Source: Polyodon spathula (lineage: Eukaryota > Chordata > Actinopteri > Acipenseriformes > Polyodontidae). From it: 64,000 nucleotides of DNA. The notes below the pieces were generated by a model that worked only from the letters and a program-made list of their open reading frames with translations, made no database searches and was not told where the DNA came from. The translations under genes and the position numbers were made by a program. The DNA is taken from contig NC_054542.1 of NCBI RefSeq assembly GCF_017654505.1, forward strand, positions 62,001 to 126,000, read 5' to 3'. This document shows positions 50,601 to 61,194 of this stretch, one piece after another (position 1 is the first letter of the stretch; every line of letters begins with the position of its first letter).

Positions 50601-53600
50601 GAGGATGGAGTCACGCACAAAACCACTTCACTGAACAGACCGGCACCGGCAACATTTACTGCCTACAGAGTTCAAATTCAGAGAAAAAGCAAGACATTTT
50701 TAAAAGCTAACACACAGAAAGTGGTATAACAAACAGACACTGAAAAATGCATTTATCTACTAAACTTAGACATTTATTTAGTTTTATAAATGATTACACA
50801 TGATGCCAATTTAGCTTTGGTATAAATGCTTCAATCTGGAATGGATTCATAGAATAATTACCCATTGATGATAGATACGAATTCCATCAACTACAATTGC
50901 TTCAAAGCGTTTAGAAAATCTGACATTGTCCGATACAGGTGTTGCACAGAAAAGATGCATTTTCTACCACACATAAATGCTTCCCTTCAGCATTACAGCA
51001 ATTAAACAGTCCATAAAACTTTTAATTTATTTATCAGATTTACAAATTCTCTAAAGCCCTTGATATTGGGGTAGGGATGCAAGTCGGTTATGATCGGTTC
51101 GGTTTTTAAATCAACTCTTTTGGCTGTTTTTGACGTCCAATCTGTTTTCTGTAAAACCGAAATAAAAGTTTAAAACCAAAAAACTGAACTACATTTGTAC
51201 AGCTAAAGGAAAGGGACATGCCATTATTTATTTTTTTAACGACCGGTTTCTGTAACTGAGGACAAGTGGACACTACACCCAGCTGTATCAGAGACAATTC
51301 ATATATATATATATATATATAATTAAGCATGAATTCCCCAAAGTATTCTTACTTACCTGTATTCTACAGAAGTAAGTGGTAGCTGGTAAGAGCCCTTTCA
51401 TTTCATGTGTTAAACCAGGTCCACAGTAGCAGAGTTGTATGCAGCCCTCTGCCGCACCCCATTCTAACCGATGCTCGGTAACATTAGCGCCATTTCCAGC
51501 CGGGGTCTGTTTTGAACATGAAGAAGAACTGAATCATAACAACTGAAAGAATGGCTATTAGAATGCTGTAAAGAGGCCAAACATGGCATGCATATTCAGA
51601 AACCTGTTCCTGCTCCTGAACCTGTGCTGGGGCAAGCACGCAGGATCCTGACAAAGATAATGGACGAGAGGGGAGTCTGGGACCAATGAAATGTTTCTGG
51701 TTGAACAGGCTAGATTCAAGCAGCCAATGTTGTGAATTCAGAAAACATTTTGGACAGGAAGACCCAATGCATAATCAACGTAAAACACAAATAACTGATT
51801 TATGACCAGGGATACAGTATGTTAATAAAATATCAAAACAAATCAAGATTATGTTGAAAAAGACATTGCAGGAATACGTACAACAGAGCACAGTGTTAGG
51901 CAAATTAATAAATTATGTTTTACCCTACAGCCTTTTTAGTGACACTAAGAGAGTAGATTGGACTGGCAGATCGTAGCCTTAATTAGGAGTTACAGGTAAT
52001 ACGCCTGACACCACATACAGTGTATTCCTATGAGCAGAATGGAAAGAAAGTGTAAGGTTCAGGTGGAGTTATTATACCAATATACAGGAACAGGAAGTGA
52101 ACATAAAATGTTGCAGAAGGATAAAAGCATTTCAGAAGAGTGAAAAATAAAAACAACAGCAAAACAGTGCTTGAAAAATGGATGAGACACGAGAAATGTT
52201 TTGGCTTAAGCTGCACTCCCTCTAAGTAAGGTGAAATCGCATCCTTACAACGGTAAAATTGACCTGATTTCAATGTGTCTACTGACTTTGTTATTACCAA
52301 CAATATTCTTATGATTTCATTGAAAAATTGATAGGATTCAACGTCAATTTGTTGATACTTTATTTTGGTGGACATACGTAATCTTCTAGGTGATATTTGC
52401 AACAACTTGCTATGACTGCTATGTAATTCTGTGTGATGCTAAACCAATCAGAGCAGAGTTTTCTTGTCTCCCAAGAAAACTGAATTCACAGAACAGAAAC
52501 CACAAAACGTATTTTAAAAGGGTAATCACAGAGGACCATACAATAATAATAAAAAAAAGTTATTGGTATCCATTTTTATTGGGAAATATGAATTATATAT
52601 GCAGGAAATCCTCGATTCAGATACGTTATAGAAAATAAAACATAATAACTCACCTCCCAGCTGACTATTGCACATGTAGGGGACCGACAAGCAACATGGG
52701 GTGGTTTGCATTGATCTGGTACACCAGGAGCTGTAGTGATTTCACATTTTTCAGAGTATGATCCATACTAAATGGAAGGAAGAAGATTACTTTAATTATT
52801 TGTGCTCAAGGAACATGCTGCATTTTATCTGTATCGAGTTCTTCTTTTGCTCAACATTTCATTGTAAATGCAAAACGACAGAATCAGGGATTTATTTATT
52901 CCAGCAAGATAAATATTTTATAATCTTAGGATAAGATGGATAACTAGAAATGGGAGTTTTGTTCCTTCCTGGAAGTTAAAGATGTGATAGTGGCAAATGA
53001 TGCAGGGCTTTTCCTGGGTTCGAAATCCATTTTCAGAGAACTTTGTTGCAAAGGTCAAGACTGCTGTGAGTCTAAAAGAAAATCTGATGACGCTGATGGT
53101 GACAAACAGCCGTGGAAATAATTGTACACTTTGCCTCAACTTATCTGTGTGAAACAGGGTTTTCTTCGCTTATTTAAATCAGGAAACAAGTACAGAAATT
53201 GCTGAGACAGGCTGAAACTCTCCGAAATCAAACCAAGATACCACAAACTGTGCAGTAGCCAGCAGGCTCATCCTAGTCACTGAGGTAAATATGACTCACG
53301 GGTGTTCTTTTATATTCAAGTTTATATCCTATTTGAATAGTAGTACTGTTGATTTCTGTCTTCAGAAAAATATATTGTTATATGTTGGGAAAATCATCTT
53401 TTTCTTAATACTGTACTGTTTATTAGAAGGGGGGCACAGCTAAAAAAATTTGGGAACCTCTGTGTAATGCGCTACACCCCTCGCCTGTGCGTATTTTGTT
53501 TGTTCTGTATTATTTGTATGTCTGTCTGCCTGTCTGTATGTATGTATTGGTGCACAGGTGTTTTAGGTTGGCAGGGAAGGGTTAATTGCCTTCCCTGCCA

Positions 53601-56600
53601 AATCTGTTAACGTGCAGAATGTCCCTGAGCTGGATCGAATGATTAACAAGCAATCAAGCTCAGGCACAGCTGAAGAAGAGAGGCAGGAACCTCTCACTCT
53701 AGCAGGGAGTAAGAACGAGAGGTAAGAAAGAAAAACGATTGATACTTGTTTGGTTCACTGTTTTTGTTTGTCTGTTTGTTTTAGTCGATGTGCCGTTTTG
53801 TTTTGTTCAAACCTATTTATTAACAATAAATACACACATCAGCACATTAACCCACAGTACTGGTCAGTCTCTTCCTGGTTTGTGACGTCAGCACCATGCT
53901 ATCCGGCCACACACTGCTATAAGGGGAATTGTATATCTGATCTAAAGGTTTGAAAACATGAAAGTAAAATGGATGACTGTATCAGCGATATGGCTGGAGG
54001 TTAAAACAATATGGCTTAAAACAGTTAATATTCACAGGACATCTGTACTCTAAGTTTATTATGTGAATCGAAGAATATAGTTGTGCACCAACTGTAAAAA
54101 CACTATGAAAGTTGGATATGACTATTATTGACATGGCCTAAGGTAAACCAAATGTGGCATAGAAACAGCATATTTTTCATTGGACATTACCTGTAATAAA
54201 ACTTTATTGAGAGGATCATAGAAATTGGGAATCGGAGAAATTGTCAGTAGATAACACTGAGAATACAGATGTGAACCAAATAAAACAATAACTCAAAGTG
54301 TGCTGTCCCTATACTCAAACATATAATATAACCGCAATATTCCTTACGGCCCATTTTGTTTACAACATTACTATCTAAACTCATTATTTAAACTTTTCAG
54401 TGTTATGATGCACAAGATTAATTTTATATATTTAACACAGACTATAATGTCCGCATTTGTGGACCCAGGGCCTGAAGGGGATATGGAGGCGTTGACTTTA
54501 GTTCAGATACCGCGTTACTTGTACCATGGCAGACTAATGGCCTAATGTTGGGAACTTTTCAGGAACCACCAGGGATTTGCTTGACCACAAGTGGTCCTCA
54601 AGCCACAGTTTTGGAACCTCTGCATTCTCCTGTACATTCTGCTTCCTTGTGTGTCTGTTTGCATCTTACCAAAAAGACACTTGTCAAAACTAGCGACGAA
54701 GACGTTTCTTTTGACCGAAATATATCAACATTGCTTACCCCAGCTTTGTTGGCTGCCCGAAGCCTAAATGAGTATGTTTTCCCTGGTAGGAGACCAATTA
54801 CTGTACATTCCAGTTCAGGACCCATATAGACTTCTCTGTGCTCCTCTGACTCAGCTGGAGACATCTCAAGTCTATAGCAGGAGACTAGACTTCCACCATC
54901 CACCTGGGGAGCTCCTGTAAACACAACATTAAAAACAAAGACACAGAGACAATTTATACAGTACGTGAAAATAGTCATTCTTCCACAAAAGTTTTGACAG
55001 AACTCTCTGATCTAGAAAAACAGTTCACTGGTCTCACCCCAACGCATCTGCAATTCTCTTGCTTTAGGTTTCCCCACAAGCCGTGGTGGCATACACTGGC
55101 CAGGTGGAATTGCTGGTGTCTGTATCAGTAAGGTTTCTGAAAGCTTTAAAGAAGAAAAAAAACAATTACTGTTAAAGGCTAATGAGTAAATGATTAAACA
55201 TTTTAGGGTCTATTCAATTGGTGTAAACAGTGGATGACCTAAATATAAGGGTGGGCTCCCTTGTATTTTACCAATCACACAGAAGGACAATCATGGTTAG
55301 AATTATAATTAGACTTGGTTTTCATGCCTTGATACACAAAGGGTCCCATTTTATAATTTAAATAGTGCTGTTATTTAGATCTGTCACTGTTCACTTACAT
55401 TTGTTATCACAGATACTTAACATAAAATTGCATACTGGTAACGTAAGTTACTGCAGCCAAGAAATAAATATGCATAGTGTATGTACAAACAATTGCAACC
55501 CTATAAACAGACCTAAACGAGGCTGTAACCATTGCACTTGTTATAAATGTAATTGTTCTTCTGTTTCTGGACAGATTTAGACACATACTGATAAAGATTG
55601 ATATGAACTAGGGAGTGCAGTTTTTTTGGACACTGGAAGGTATGGATAGAGAGAGACACATGCAGTTGGAGCCTTTCACCACTTCTAACCGACGAACAAG
55701 ATTAAAACTAGCACTGAATAAGATACTGAGCTTTGGATACGTCCGTTTCCTGCTCGGTAGTAATTATACTGTTAAACATGGAGTGGTTAATTAATTGCTG
55801 CTGTGAAATTAATTAATATTATTAACAAGCACTTTTAATGAATTAAAAAGGCAATTCATTACAAGCAAAAAAAATTCATTATGCCGAAATTTAGGATTCA
55901 GAATTTGTCACAAAATAATTCTCACAAGCTTCAAATTAAAAAAAAAAAAAAAAAAAAAAAGGAATTTCCTTATATACATAAAATAAATAGCCTTGTGAAA
56001 ATTGCTTTGTAGCAGTAAACACTGCCTTAGACAGCCTACTGAAATGCATGAGATAAGATAGCCGGACTGTACCGGGCTCTGCCCTCCTTCGCTGATGCAG
56101 TACACCCGGACTTGATAGGCACAGCCTGGGTTCAGCTGATCACACACATGCTCCAGGGCAGACCCGCTGTACACCATCTCCCATTTGTTCCCTGAAAGGT
56201 TAAAGAAAACAAAACGTACTCAGCCAGTACTCATCGTTACATCACAATACCAGCTACATGATCAAATGAGCCTTTAGATACTGATGCCTTACACAGTTTC
56301 CTAGAAATTACATAAACACCAACACATTTGATTAGCAAAACAAAAAATGTATCTTGCACTCATCTATGTACAAGCTGTTATTAATAAGCTGTTTAAACAC
56401 CTGGCAATTTTGTATTTTGAATTATTTTTTTTATCATACAAAAAAATGATGACAATTTCTAATGCGATTACATATTATGTAAAATAAATGTTTTTTCGCC
56501 ACTATGTTTTTTTCAGCTTCTCTTAAACTTTGTTTTTGGAACATATTTATTAGATTAGGTCTAATATATAGCATTTTTTAGTTTTGTTTTTTTAATTTGT

Positions 56601-59600
56601 TTTTGCCACTTATAAATATTAAATATTTCCCAATAGTTGCCCTTGCCTTGGGATTCCACTATTGTTAGGATAACAGTAGTTCTCAAACCCTTCAGATCCC
56701 CTTATTTCAATTGTAGTATATTGTAACATGTTCTCTAGTACTAAATACAATTATATAACCTCTTCTTGCTGCACAGGCATCGTTATTACAAGTGCCATAT
56801 GCCCAAGTTTACCAGGTATTGCATAAAGTGTCAAACCAACAATCAATTTATTTAACTGCGATCCAAGATATAAATGGGTTGAAACATAACCATAGTTCTT
56901 TTTCTCTTTTTAAATGACAGATGAGTGTGACTACTTGCTACTTCTTACAGTTTAACAGAAATACCATTAGTTTACCCGAAATCATGCAACTCAATTACTT
57001 GTGCTTACTTAATGTTAAAAGTTAATATTATAGGTAATAATTTTTTTATACATACCATCAGACCCTTCTGACATCTCCACAATATACTTTGTGACAGTGG
57101 CTCCTCCATCCTCTTTGGGTGGTTCTGCCAAACAAAGCAAGTTATTAAATCTTAAGATGAGGAAACATCAATGACAACAAATAGCACAGAGGTCAGGAGA
57201 GCTAAGTTTCAGGTTGATTATAACAGCCAACACATTTCCCCCCCTATTTATTATATTAACAACACAATAAAAATCTGAAATAAGTTTGTTTTTTAAATAT
57301 ATTATATATCACTTTAATTTAATAAATTAACAACAAGGTGGCAAGGCAGTTTACCTAACTTTTTTTTTTTTTGGTGAATGTGAATTTTAATGTTCCAGTG
57401 GCACTAGAGTTCTCCATTTATCCACATAGTCAGTACTGGACATCACAGGATGTAGTTCATCAAATTCCTTGGGTTATTTGAGCGACTCCCTGCAGGTAAT
57501 GCCTTTTAGCTGTTGGTGGTGTTTTTCATGATGTGTGCTAGAAACCGTGACGAGACCTCTAGAGCTAATTTAACATTGGCTTATAAAGCCACCAGATTTA
57601 AATAACTTTCAAAAACAGAACATGGCTTAATGTTCATTTTTTACCCTGAAAAACAGCCTGCAGTAGAAGAGCCTCATTTAAGTCTTCGGCTTTGTTTGTT
57701 TTGCTTTAAATCTTGAAATACCCAAGGTCTACACTTTGAGAAAAGTGCTGTTTCATTGCCTACAAATCATAAATTAGTCTGTTTTTCCAAAGGTCGCCCT
57801 AAAGCATTTGACTATGGTTTCAATCCAACCTTACCCCATATAATTTTAAAATTGTTGGCATGAACCTTCCCCTTCACTACTGGCTTGCAAGGTGCTCCAG
57901 GCCGGTCAGGACAAGTGCAAAACTCAGCGGCCTCGCTAGGATTGCTTGTCCCCTCCGAGTTGTAAGCTGCAACCTTTTGAAAAGAAAAAAAGAATGTGAA
58001 TGTCGCACATAGAATTTCAACTTAAAATGTTTTATAGTCTGGGGGTGCCACATTATGCAGGTAATTTGATTTGTCAGCTGTACATACAACTTGTAAACCT
58101 CATTAACTTTAGATCTAGACTAATTATGCACTAGATTGATAAGTCCACATTAAATAAATGTGACTGACCAAAACCATGCACTGGTTAACATATTGATGTA
58201 CTGTGCATATCAGGACTGAGCACTTTCCAGTCAAACACAAGTTAAACAAATCAAGTAATTAGGTTCAAAATGATTGTGGTTATAATTCAGCCAAAGCAAA
58301 CCTCACTGCCAGTCATTGCAATACATGTTGGGTTATTAGCACAAATTGCAAGATTTCCAAACAATCCAAATGAAAATAATACATTTACAAAATAATTAAA
58401 TACAATTATATATTTAGATGCTTTTGTTTCACAAATTAGTGAAATTATTATAACAACTCACAATTTCAAAGTTTGAGTGGTTTAATAACCATTCAATATG
58501 TTCAATAACCCCCCCACCCCCCCCCGTAAGCCACCAGATTAAAACGGTTCCTTGCAAAACCAGACGAACTCCTGTGTAAACCACATAAAACTAAGTTGTC
58601 CTACTGTTGACAGAAATGTGACAGGAATAATTCTCTTTTCTGTTTTCTTCATAGATATAATTAAGTTTCTGTGATATAAATCAGGCTGACTTGAGGAAAT
58701 GTAAACAGGCAGACAACTGTCTAATGAATTTTGTTTTTAATACAGGATTAACCAGATTTACGAACCACTTGGAACCTGTTTTTTTCAGGGTTTTTTTTTT
58801 CAGATTTTCCCATTATGCCATAATACTGGAAGAATAGCACGGATGCAGGTCCATTAGCCAAGAAATGCGGATTTTAAAATCTACTTATTAGTTGACAAAA
58901 ATACAATGTACATTTGTACAGCTTGATTTCTGTTTTATACCCAGTTGTTTAGAAAGCCAGGCAGCATCTTTCCAAAAGTGTTTCTTACCCGAAATCTGTA
59001 CTTGGTACTCCGTCTAAGATTCTTAACTGTGCAGGAGAGATCATCCCCGTTGTATTTTGGTTTAAACCCATAGCCCTAAAACACAGAAGTGTGACGAAAA
59101 GAAAACAATATGTAGTCAATGTACAGTACAAGAGAAATAACTCTAAGCAACTCAAACTACTCAACTGCACAAGCTGTAATATACAGTACTTAAATAACTT
59201 GGAAGTCAGGCACAATTAATTGTAATGTAATTAATCCTGCGAATTCTGAGCAGCATTTAAGAAACTCATTTTTCAGTCTTATTACGGTTCATAATGATTA
59301 GAATGTCAGTGATCTCCATTAAAAAAACAAAAAAAAACTGTCCAAATAAGTAGTGAAAAATGACCTATTTGAATTGTAATGGAAGCTTTATTACATATAT
59401 TATATTACAACATTATACCAGGATTTTTGTTGAAATTCTAGTTATATTCTTACACATGGTTTGAAATATTTACATTAAAGGTTCATTAGTTTTGAATGTA
59501 ATTGTATGTATTTTTGTACCGTTCCCTTAGCTTTATATGATGCGTACAACCATGTGCATGATCCTGAGCTACGTTGCTCCAATACTTTTCCACCAGGCAT

Positions 59601-60697
59601 GATTTGAGCCTGTAGAATCCTAGTTGCTGGCTACCTCTGAGCATTCGGCTCTGCTCTATACTAAATCACTTGAGAATGGGCCAGCAGAGTTGTAAGGTCA
59701 CCACATCATGCGATTTGTCTGAGATTTATAAAATAAACAAAACAAACACCACGACGCACCATTCTGCAATGCTTTGGGGATACTACAGTATCTTTTTTTA
59801 TGTTTGCGCACGGCACACTTACTGAGGTTTCATCCTCCATTTCCAGAACATAAGAAATGTCGTCTTCTGCTGGTGCGCCCGAGGGTCTTCTCCACTGTAT
59901 GGACATCCAGGTAACCCCAGCTTTTACAAGCTCAGGACTTGCTGGTGGTGGTGGAACGCTGCCTGAGGTGTAAAAATCGATTGCTTCACTGAAGTTGCTA
60001 CGGTGACAAACACACAAAAATAAAATCAGGTTTCATTTCTGTCAAAGCTGCCTTTTTATCATCTCACTTTTTTCATATACCTAAAAGTTACACCAATGAT
60101 ACATTTTATTACCAGGAAAAGATTTGGAAGCACATGGCCGAAGGTGGTATTAGAAGAGCTATATCATGTGTATCATACTGTATGAGTCACTGGAGCAAAA
60201 ACATCACCCTTTCTGACTGTGTACATGTTAACTGTGGTGGTCTTAACTCAGTTCTCTACTATCCTTGTCATTGAAATGTTTTTATTTTATTTCTATACAT
60301 TTCAAGGTAACAATGTCAGCTGCAAGTACCTCTTTACTGCACTTGACAAACACACCGACACACACTGCATTATAGTTAGAAGAAAATGAAAGATGGTGGA
60401 ATACGTTACCTCACACCCATGTCATTTGTGGCTGCTAGTCGGAATGTGTATCTTGAAGCTGGTGATAGTTTGGTCACTCTAAACTGCTTCAGAGGCCCAT
60501 AGTAACACTGTTCAAATTCCTCAGTCCCTTTTCCCTAAAGATGCACAAGCTGTTTCAGTGCACATAATGGGGCTATAGAGCCAGTATAACATATTGGATT
60601 ACATTTTTATTTATTTTCAGAATGTTTGTATGAAATGTATTACCTTATCCCATTCTAAAGTGTAGCTTTGGATTTTTGAGCCGTTGTCACATGGAGC
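36781..60697 (-). CDS. fndc3a: FNDC3A, C-terminal 805 aa, 16 coding exons (5' exons outside window)
   Basis: Tail-anchored FN3-repeat membrane protein. In mouse, Fndc3a is needed for spermatid-Sertoli cell adhesion. Exons on the minus strand, 5' to 3': 60697-60644, 60534-60410, 59997-59823, 59075-58989, 57973-57835, 57124-57056, 56191-56073, 55143-55038, 54914-54739, 52767-52654, 51506-51357, 50662-50379, 49589-49377, 48636-48470, 46643-46519, 37095-36781. Every intron is GT-AG and the phases agree throughout, giving 2,418 bp with the stop. The product holds the end of one FN3 domain (the second, by family layout) and seven complete ones, each with the W.....G..I..Y...L and LxPxTxYxFRxxAxNxxG pattern. 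A membrane segment ([20 protein letters not shown]) sits just before the C-terminal QYFVIK. The sequence and the mlnr neighbour favour FNDC3A over FNDC3B. About 390 N-terminal residues are missing from the window. Confidence 0.93.
37544..37606. repeat. (TA)n microsatellite in fndc3a last intron
   Basis: A pure TA array, about 470 bp upstream of the last exon on the transcribed strand. Confidence 0.95.
37760..38336 (-). mobile_element. Penelope-like retroelement 3' remnant (GIY-YIG end)
   Basis: The minus-strand frame from about 38336 reads a degraded C-terminus of a Penelope-like element protein: [20 protein letters not shown], then [10 protein letters not shown] (the GIY-YIG endonuclease core, here shifted to IYVG), an [10 protein letters not shown] motif, and after a frameshift an [11 protein letters not shown] ending with a stop at 37995-37993. 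Downstream on the same strand lies a hammerhead-like motif (37831-37805), then AATAAA near 37760. The element is 5'-truncated, with no reverse transcriptase left. It sits in the same orientation as fndc3a inside the last intron. Confidence 0.75.
37805..37831 (-). ncRNA. Hammerhead-ribozyme-like core in the Penelope remnant
   Basis: The minus strand reads CTGACGA, then a perfect 5-bp stem GACAC/GTGTC with loop GAGT, then GAAAC. This matches the hammerhead boxes CUGANGA and GAAA around stem II. A weak 3-bp stem III and a GTT follow. Stem I pairing next to the core is not convincing, so activity is doubtful. Hammerheads are known in Penelope-like elements. Confidence 0.45.
39164..40612. repeat. 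Tandem array of about 450-bp units, roughly 3 copies
   Basis: The unit start GTTTGGAGTTTGTTGG occurs at about 39412, 39878 and 40329, so the periods are about 466 and 451 bp. A diverged, 5'-truncated copy precedes them (about 39164-39410), and the last copy is cut at about 40610 by an A run and (AAT)n. Each unit carries CACCGGTTCCCAAGAAGAAG, ATGCGTCAAA.GGCCATTTTCG and GTCAGTTGTATTGA. Each also holds the same short plus-strand ORF ([21 protein letters not shown]), conserved only because the DNA is repeated. It lies in the last fndc3a intron. Confidence 0.85.
40621..40676. repeat. (AAT)n microsatellite
   Basis: A pure ATA/AAT array directly after the A-rich end of the 450-bp repeat array. Confidence 0.95.
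41640..42060 (-). mobile_element. SINE of the 3150-3445 family, with adjacent degenerate repeat
   Basis: 41810-42060 read on the minus strand carries CACAGGTTCACTTCCTGG (B-box-like), GGTTAGGGAGTCAAAAC, CAGGGACTGTTTCTCCTTAT and CTGCTGGCCGGGCGCCC. Most of these blocks are shared with the copy at 3150-3445. The neighbouring 41640-41775 holds CATGGTAAAGCATG-type short repeats, also seen inverted at 6640-6775. Intronic in fndc3a. Confidence 0.55.
42061..42970. other. fndc3a last intron, unique part
   Basis: AT-rich intronic sequence with no exon or repeat boundary recognised. Confidence 0.4.
42975..43004. repeat. Run of 30 G residues
   Basis: An uninterrupted plus-strand poly-G (poly-C in the fndc3a transcript) in the last intron. 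The stated length may be affected by sequencing or assembly. Confidence 0.9.
43005..46518. other. fndc3a last intron, remainder
   Basis: Mostly unique sequence with an A run at about 44690-44709. No conserved exon reading is visible on either strand. Confidence 0.4.
46519..46643 (-). CDS. fndc3a: fndc3a exon ([14 protein letters not shown])
   Basis: 125 bp. Starts the last FN3 domain ([20 protein letters not shown]) and ends NSEFKQ in phase 0. Acceptor TCTCACCTCCCCAG, donor GTATTCTG. Confidence 0.92.
46644..48469. other. fndc3a intron
   Basis: Intronic sequence with a (CA)n(TA)n microsatellite at 47603-47674. Otherwise nothing is recognised. Confidence 0.5.
47603..47674. repeat. (CA)n(TA)n compound microsatellite
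   Basis: ACACACACACA followed by a pure TA array. Confidence 0.95.
48470..48636 (-). CDS. fndc3a: fndc3a exon ([16 protein letters not shown])
   Basis: 167 bp. Reads [20 protein letters not shown] and [20 protein letters not shown]. Acceptor TTTCCTTCAG, donor GTAGTGTA. Confidence 0.93.
48861..49196. mobile_element. Tc1/mariner-type MITE in fndc3a intron
   Basis: The left end TACAGCTATGGCCAAAAGTT (then TTACATCACC) and the right end, read on the minus strand from 49196, TACAGCTATTGCTAAAAGTT (then TTGCATCACC) form inverted repeats of about 30 bp starting at TA. TA is the target duplication expected for Tc1/mariner. At 336 bp with no ORF, it is non-autonomous. It lies between the exons at 48470-48636 and 49377-49589. 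Confidence 0.85.
49377..49589 (-). CDS. fndc3a: fndc3a exon ([14 protein letters not shown])
   Basis: 213 bp. Joins [20 protein letters not shown] to the next domain ([20 protein letters not shown]). Acceptor TTTTCTTCTAG, donor GTAAGGGC. Confidence 0.93.
49590..50378. other. fndc3a intron, nothing recognised
   Basis: Unique AT-rich intronic sequence. Confidence 0.5.
50379..50662 (-). CDS. fndc3a: fndc3a exon ([20 protein letters not shown])
   Basis: 284 bp, the largest internal exon. Reads [14 protein letters not shown], then an acidic insert ([16 protein letters not shown]) and an FN3 core ending LQPDATY. Donor GTAAGAGG. Confidence 0.92.
50663..51356. other. fndc3a intron
   Basis: Contains a short (TA)n array at 51301-51320. 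Nothing else is recognised. Confidence 0.5.
51357..51506 (-). CDS. fndc3a: fndc3a exon (TEHRLEWG)
   Basis: 150 bp, phase 0. Contains [20 protein letters not shown] and [12 protein letters not shown]. It has a clear donor GTAAGTAAG and acceptor TTCAAAACAG. Confidence 0.9.
51507..52653. other. fndc3a intron
   Basis: A minus-strand open frame of 125 codons at 52028-52405 has no domain, no family resemblance and no splice context, so it is treated as chance. Confidence 0.5.
52654..52767 (-). CDS. fndc3a: fndc3a exon ([11 protein letters not shown])
   Basis: 114 bp, phase 0. Reads [20 protein letters not shown] and stops just after the conserved TrpGlu. Donor GTGAGTTA. Confidence 0.9.
52768..54738. 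other. fndc3a intron with solo LTR
   Basis: Carries the LTR at 53463-53911. The rest is unique AT-rich sequence without recognisable exons. Confidence 0.5.
53463..53911 (+). mobile_element. Probable solo LTR in fndc3a intron
   Basis: 449 bp from TGTAATGCGC to CCGGCCACA, with AATAAA at about 53826. It ends with a TTTGTGACGTCAGCACCA block resembling the conserved 3' end of the other LTRs here. The flanks CTCTG (53458-53462) and CACTG (53912-53916) match at 4 of 5 bases. It is antisense to fndc3a and has no internal region. Confidence 0.65.
54739..54914 (-). CDS. fndc3a: fndc3a exon ([18 protein letters not shown])
   Basis: 176 bp. Reads [20 protein letters not shown] and ends in the classic FN3 motif [16 protein letters not shown]. 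Acceptor TTGTGTTTACAG, donor GTAAGCAA. Most of it is duplicated in inverted orientation from 63890 to the window end. Confidence 0.93.
55038..55143 (-). CDS. fndc3a: fndc3a exon (TPAIPPGQC)
   Basis: 106 bp. The frame-compatible acceptor is TTCTTCTTTAAAG, giving [21 protein letters not shown] competing AG seven bases further in would put a stop in frame. It is duplicated in inverted orientation at 63659-63764. Confidence 0.9.
55144..56072. other. fndc3a intron
   Basis: The segment next to the 55038-55143 exon, up to about 55310, is the part duplicated after the gap. An A run lies at about 55938-55961. No other feature was seen. Confidence 0.5.
56073..56191 (-). CDS. fndc3a: fndc3a exon ([12 protein letters not shown])
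   Basis: 119 bp, encoding the second half of an FN3 domain ([20 protein letters not shown]). Donor GTACAGT is weak but the phase fits. Acceptor AACCTTTCAG. Confidence 0.9.
57056..57124 (-). CDS. fndc3a: fndc3a exon ([13 protein letters not shown])
   Basis: 69 bp, intra-domain FN3 exon. Acceptor TTTGTTTGGCAG, donor GTATGTAT. It reads [20 protein letters not shown]. Confidence 0.9.
57835..57973 (-). CDS. fndc3a: fndc3a exon ([14 protein letters not shown])
   Basis: 139 bp. Ends one FN3 domain ([20 protein letters not shown]) and begins the next ([16 protein letters not shown]), through the conserved Trp. Confidence 0.9.
58989..59075 (-). CDS. fndc3a: fndc3a exon ([10 protein letters not shown])
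   Basis: 87 bp, phase 0. Encodes [20 protein letters not shown] and ends TKYRFR, the conserved end of FN3 strand F. A longer open frame overlapping it is an out-of-phase shadow. Confidence 0.9.
59076..60409. other. fndc3a introns around the 59823-59997 exon
   Basis: Unique sequence, nothing further recognised. Confidence 0.5.
59823..59997 (-). CDS. fndc3a: fndc3a exon (linker and start of next FN3)
   Basis: 175 bp. Encodes [12 protein letters not shown], a Pro-rich hinge ([11 protein letters not shown]), then [20 protein letters not shown]. Acceptor TTTGTCACCGTAG, donor GTAAGTG. Confidence 0.9.
60410..60534 (-). CDS. fndc3a: fndc3a exon (end of partial FN3)
   Basis: 125 bp. Ends the domain with [18 protein letters not shown] and splits a Ser codon with the next exon. 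Donor GTAACG. Confidence 0.9.
60644..60697 (-). CDS. fndc3a: fndc3a exon (partial FN3, CDNGSKI)
   Basis: 54 bp, phase 0 at both ends. Encodes [18 protein letters not shown], the strand C region of an FN3 domain. Acceptor TTTTCCACAG, donor GTAATACA. It is the most 5' fndc3a exon that I can find before the gap. Confidence 0.9.
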
Positions 60698-61194
60698 CTG
60701 TGGAAAATAAATGAAGTGCAATGAGCTTTACATTAGCAAGTCCTCTTTATTAATAGATAATGTGTATTTATATTATTGACCCTTTTACTGCCTTTCATTC
60801 ATGGGTCATTTAGTTTGATTGTTCCAGATACACTCAAGCTGAAACTAAAGGAGACAGGACAACTAGGACTGTCCAATACACTGCATTAGTGCAGGAAACC
60901 TGACACTGAACTGGGACATATAGTATGGCTACGGCCATGGTTACAATGTTGTTTGCTAAATAACACACCTCTATGAAGCGTTAATTGGAAATACCCCAAA
61001 CTGCTAAAATCCTGCAAGTGTGTGAGTTGAGCAAATGATAAACATTTACAAACAATTGTTTTTTTTTCATTTTTTAAGATGCATGACAAGATTAAGTTCA
61101 AAGATTAAGGTAGTTCCACTGTTCATAATGGAGCTCTGTGTACAGGTATTTGTATAAAATAATTAGAAATGAATACAAATTATTTAGCATATAT
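60698..61194. other. fndc3a intron upstream of the first visible exon
   Basis: No further fndc3a exon could be found here, although the gene must continue upstream. Confidence 0.5.

Larger units (their letters stand above)
56192..58988. other. fndc3a introns around two small exons
   Basis: Introns at 56192-57055, 57125-57834 and 57974-58988. They are AT-rich and unique, with a C-rich tract at about 58508-58525. No repeat boundaries were recognised. Confidence 0.5.

Noticed and set aside
52028..52405. 125-codon minus-strand ORF inside an fndc3a intron
   Set aside because: No domain or family resemblance; random open frame in AT-rich DNA.
55038..55136. Acceptor CTTTCAG for this fndc3a exon
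   Set aside because: It leaves the wrong phase and an immediate stop; the acceptor seven bases upstream (TTTAAAG) restores the frame.
58985..59215. 76-codon minus-strand ORF
   Set aside because: Wrong frame across a real fndc3a exon (58989-59075).
36781..60697. FNDC3B as the identity of the FN3 gene
   Set aside because: Residue-level resemblance and tandem linkage with mlnr favour FNDC3A; not tested by phylogeny.
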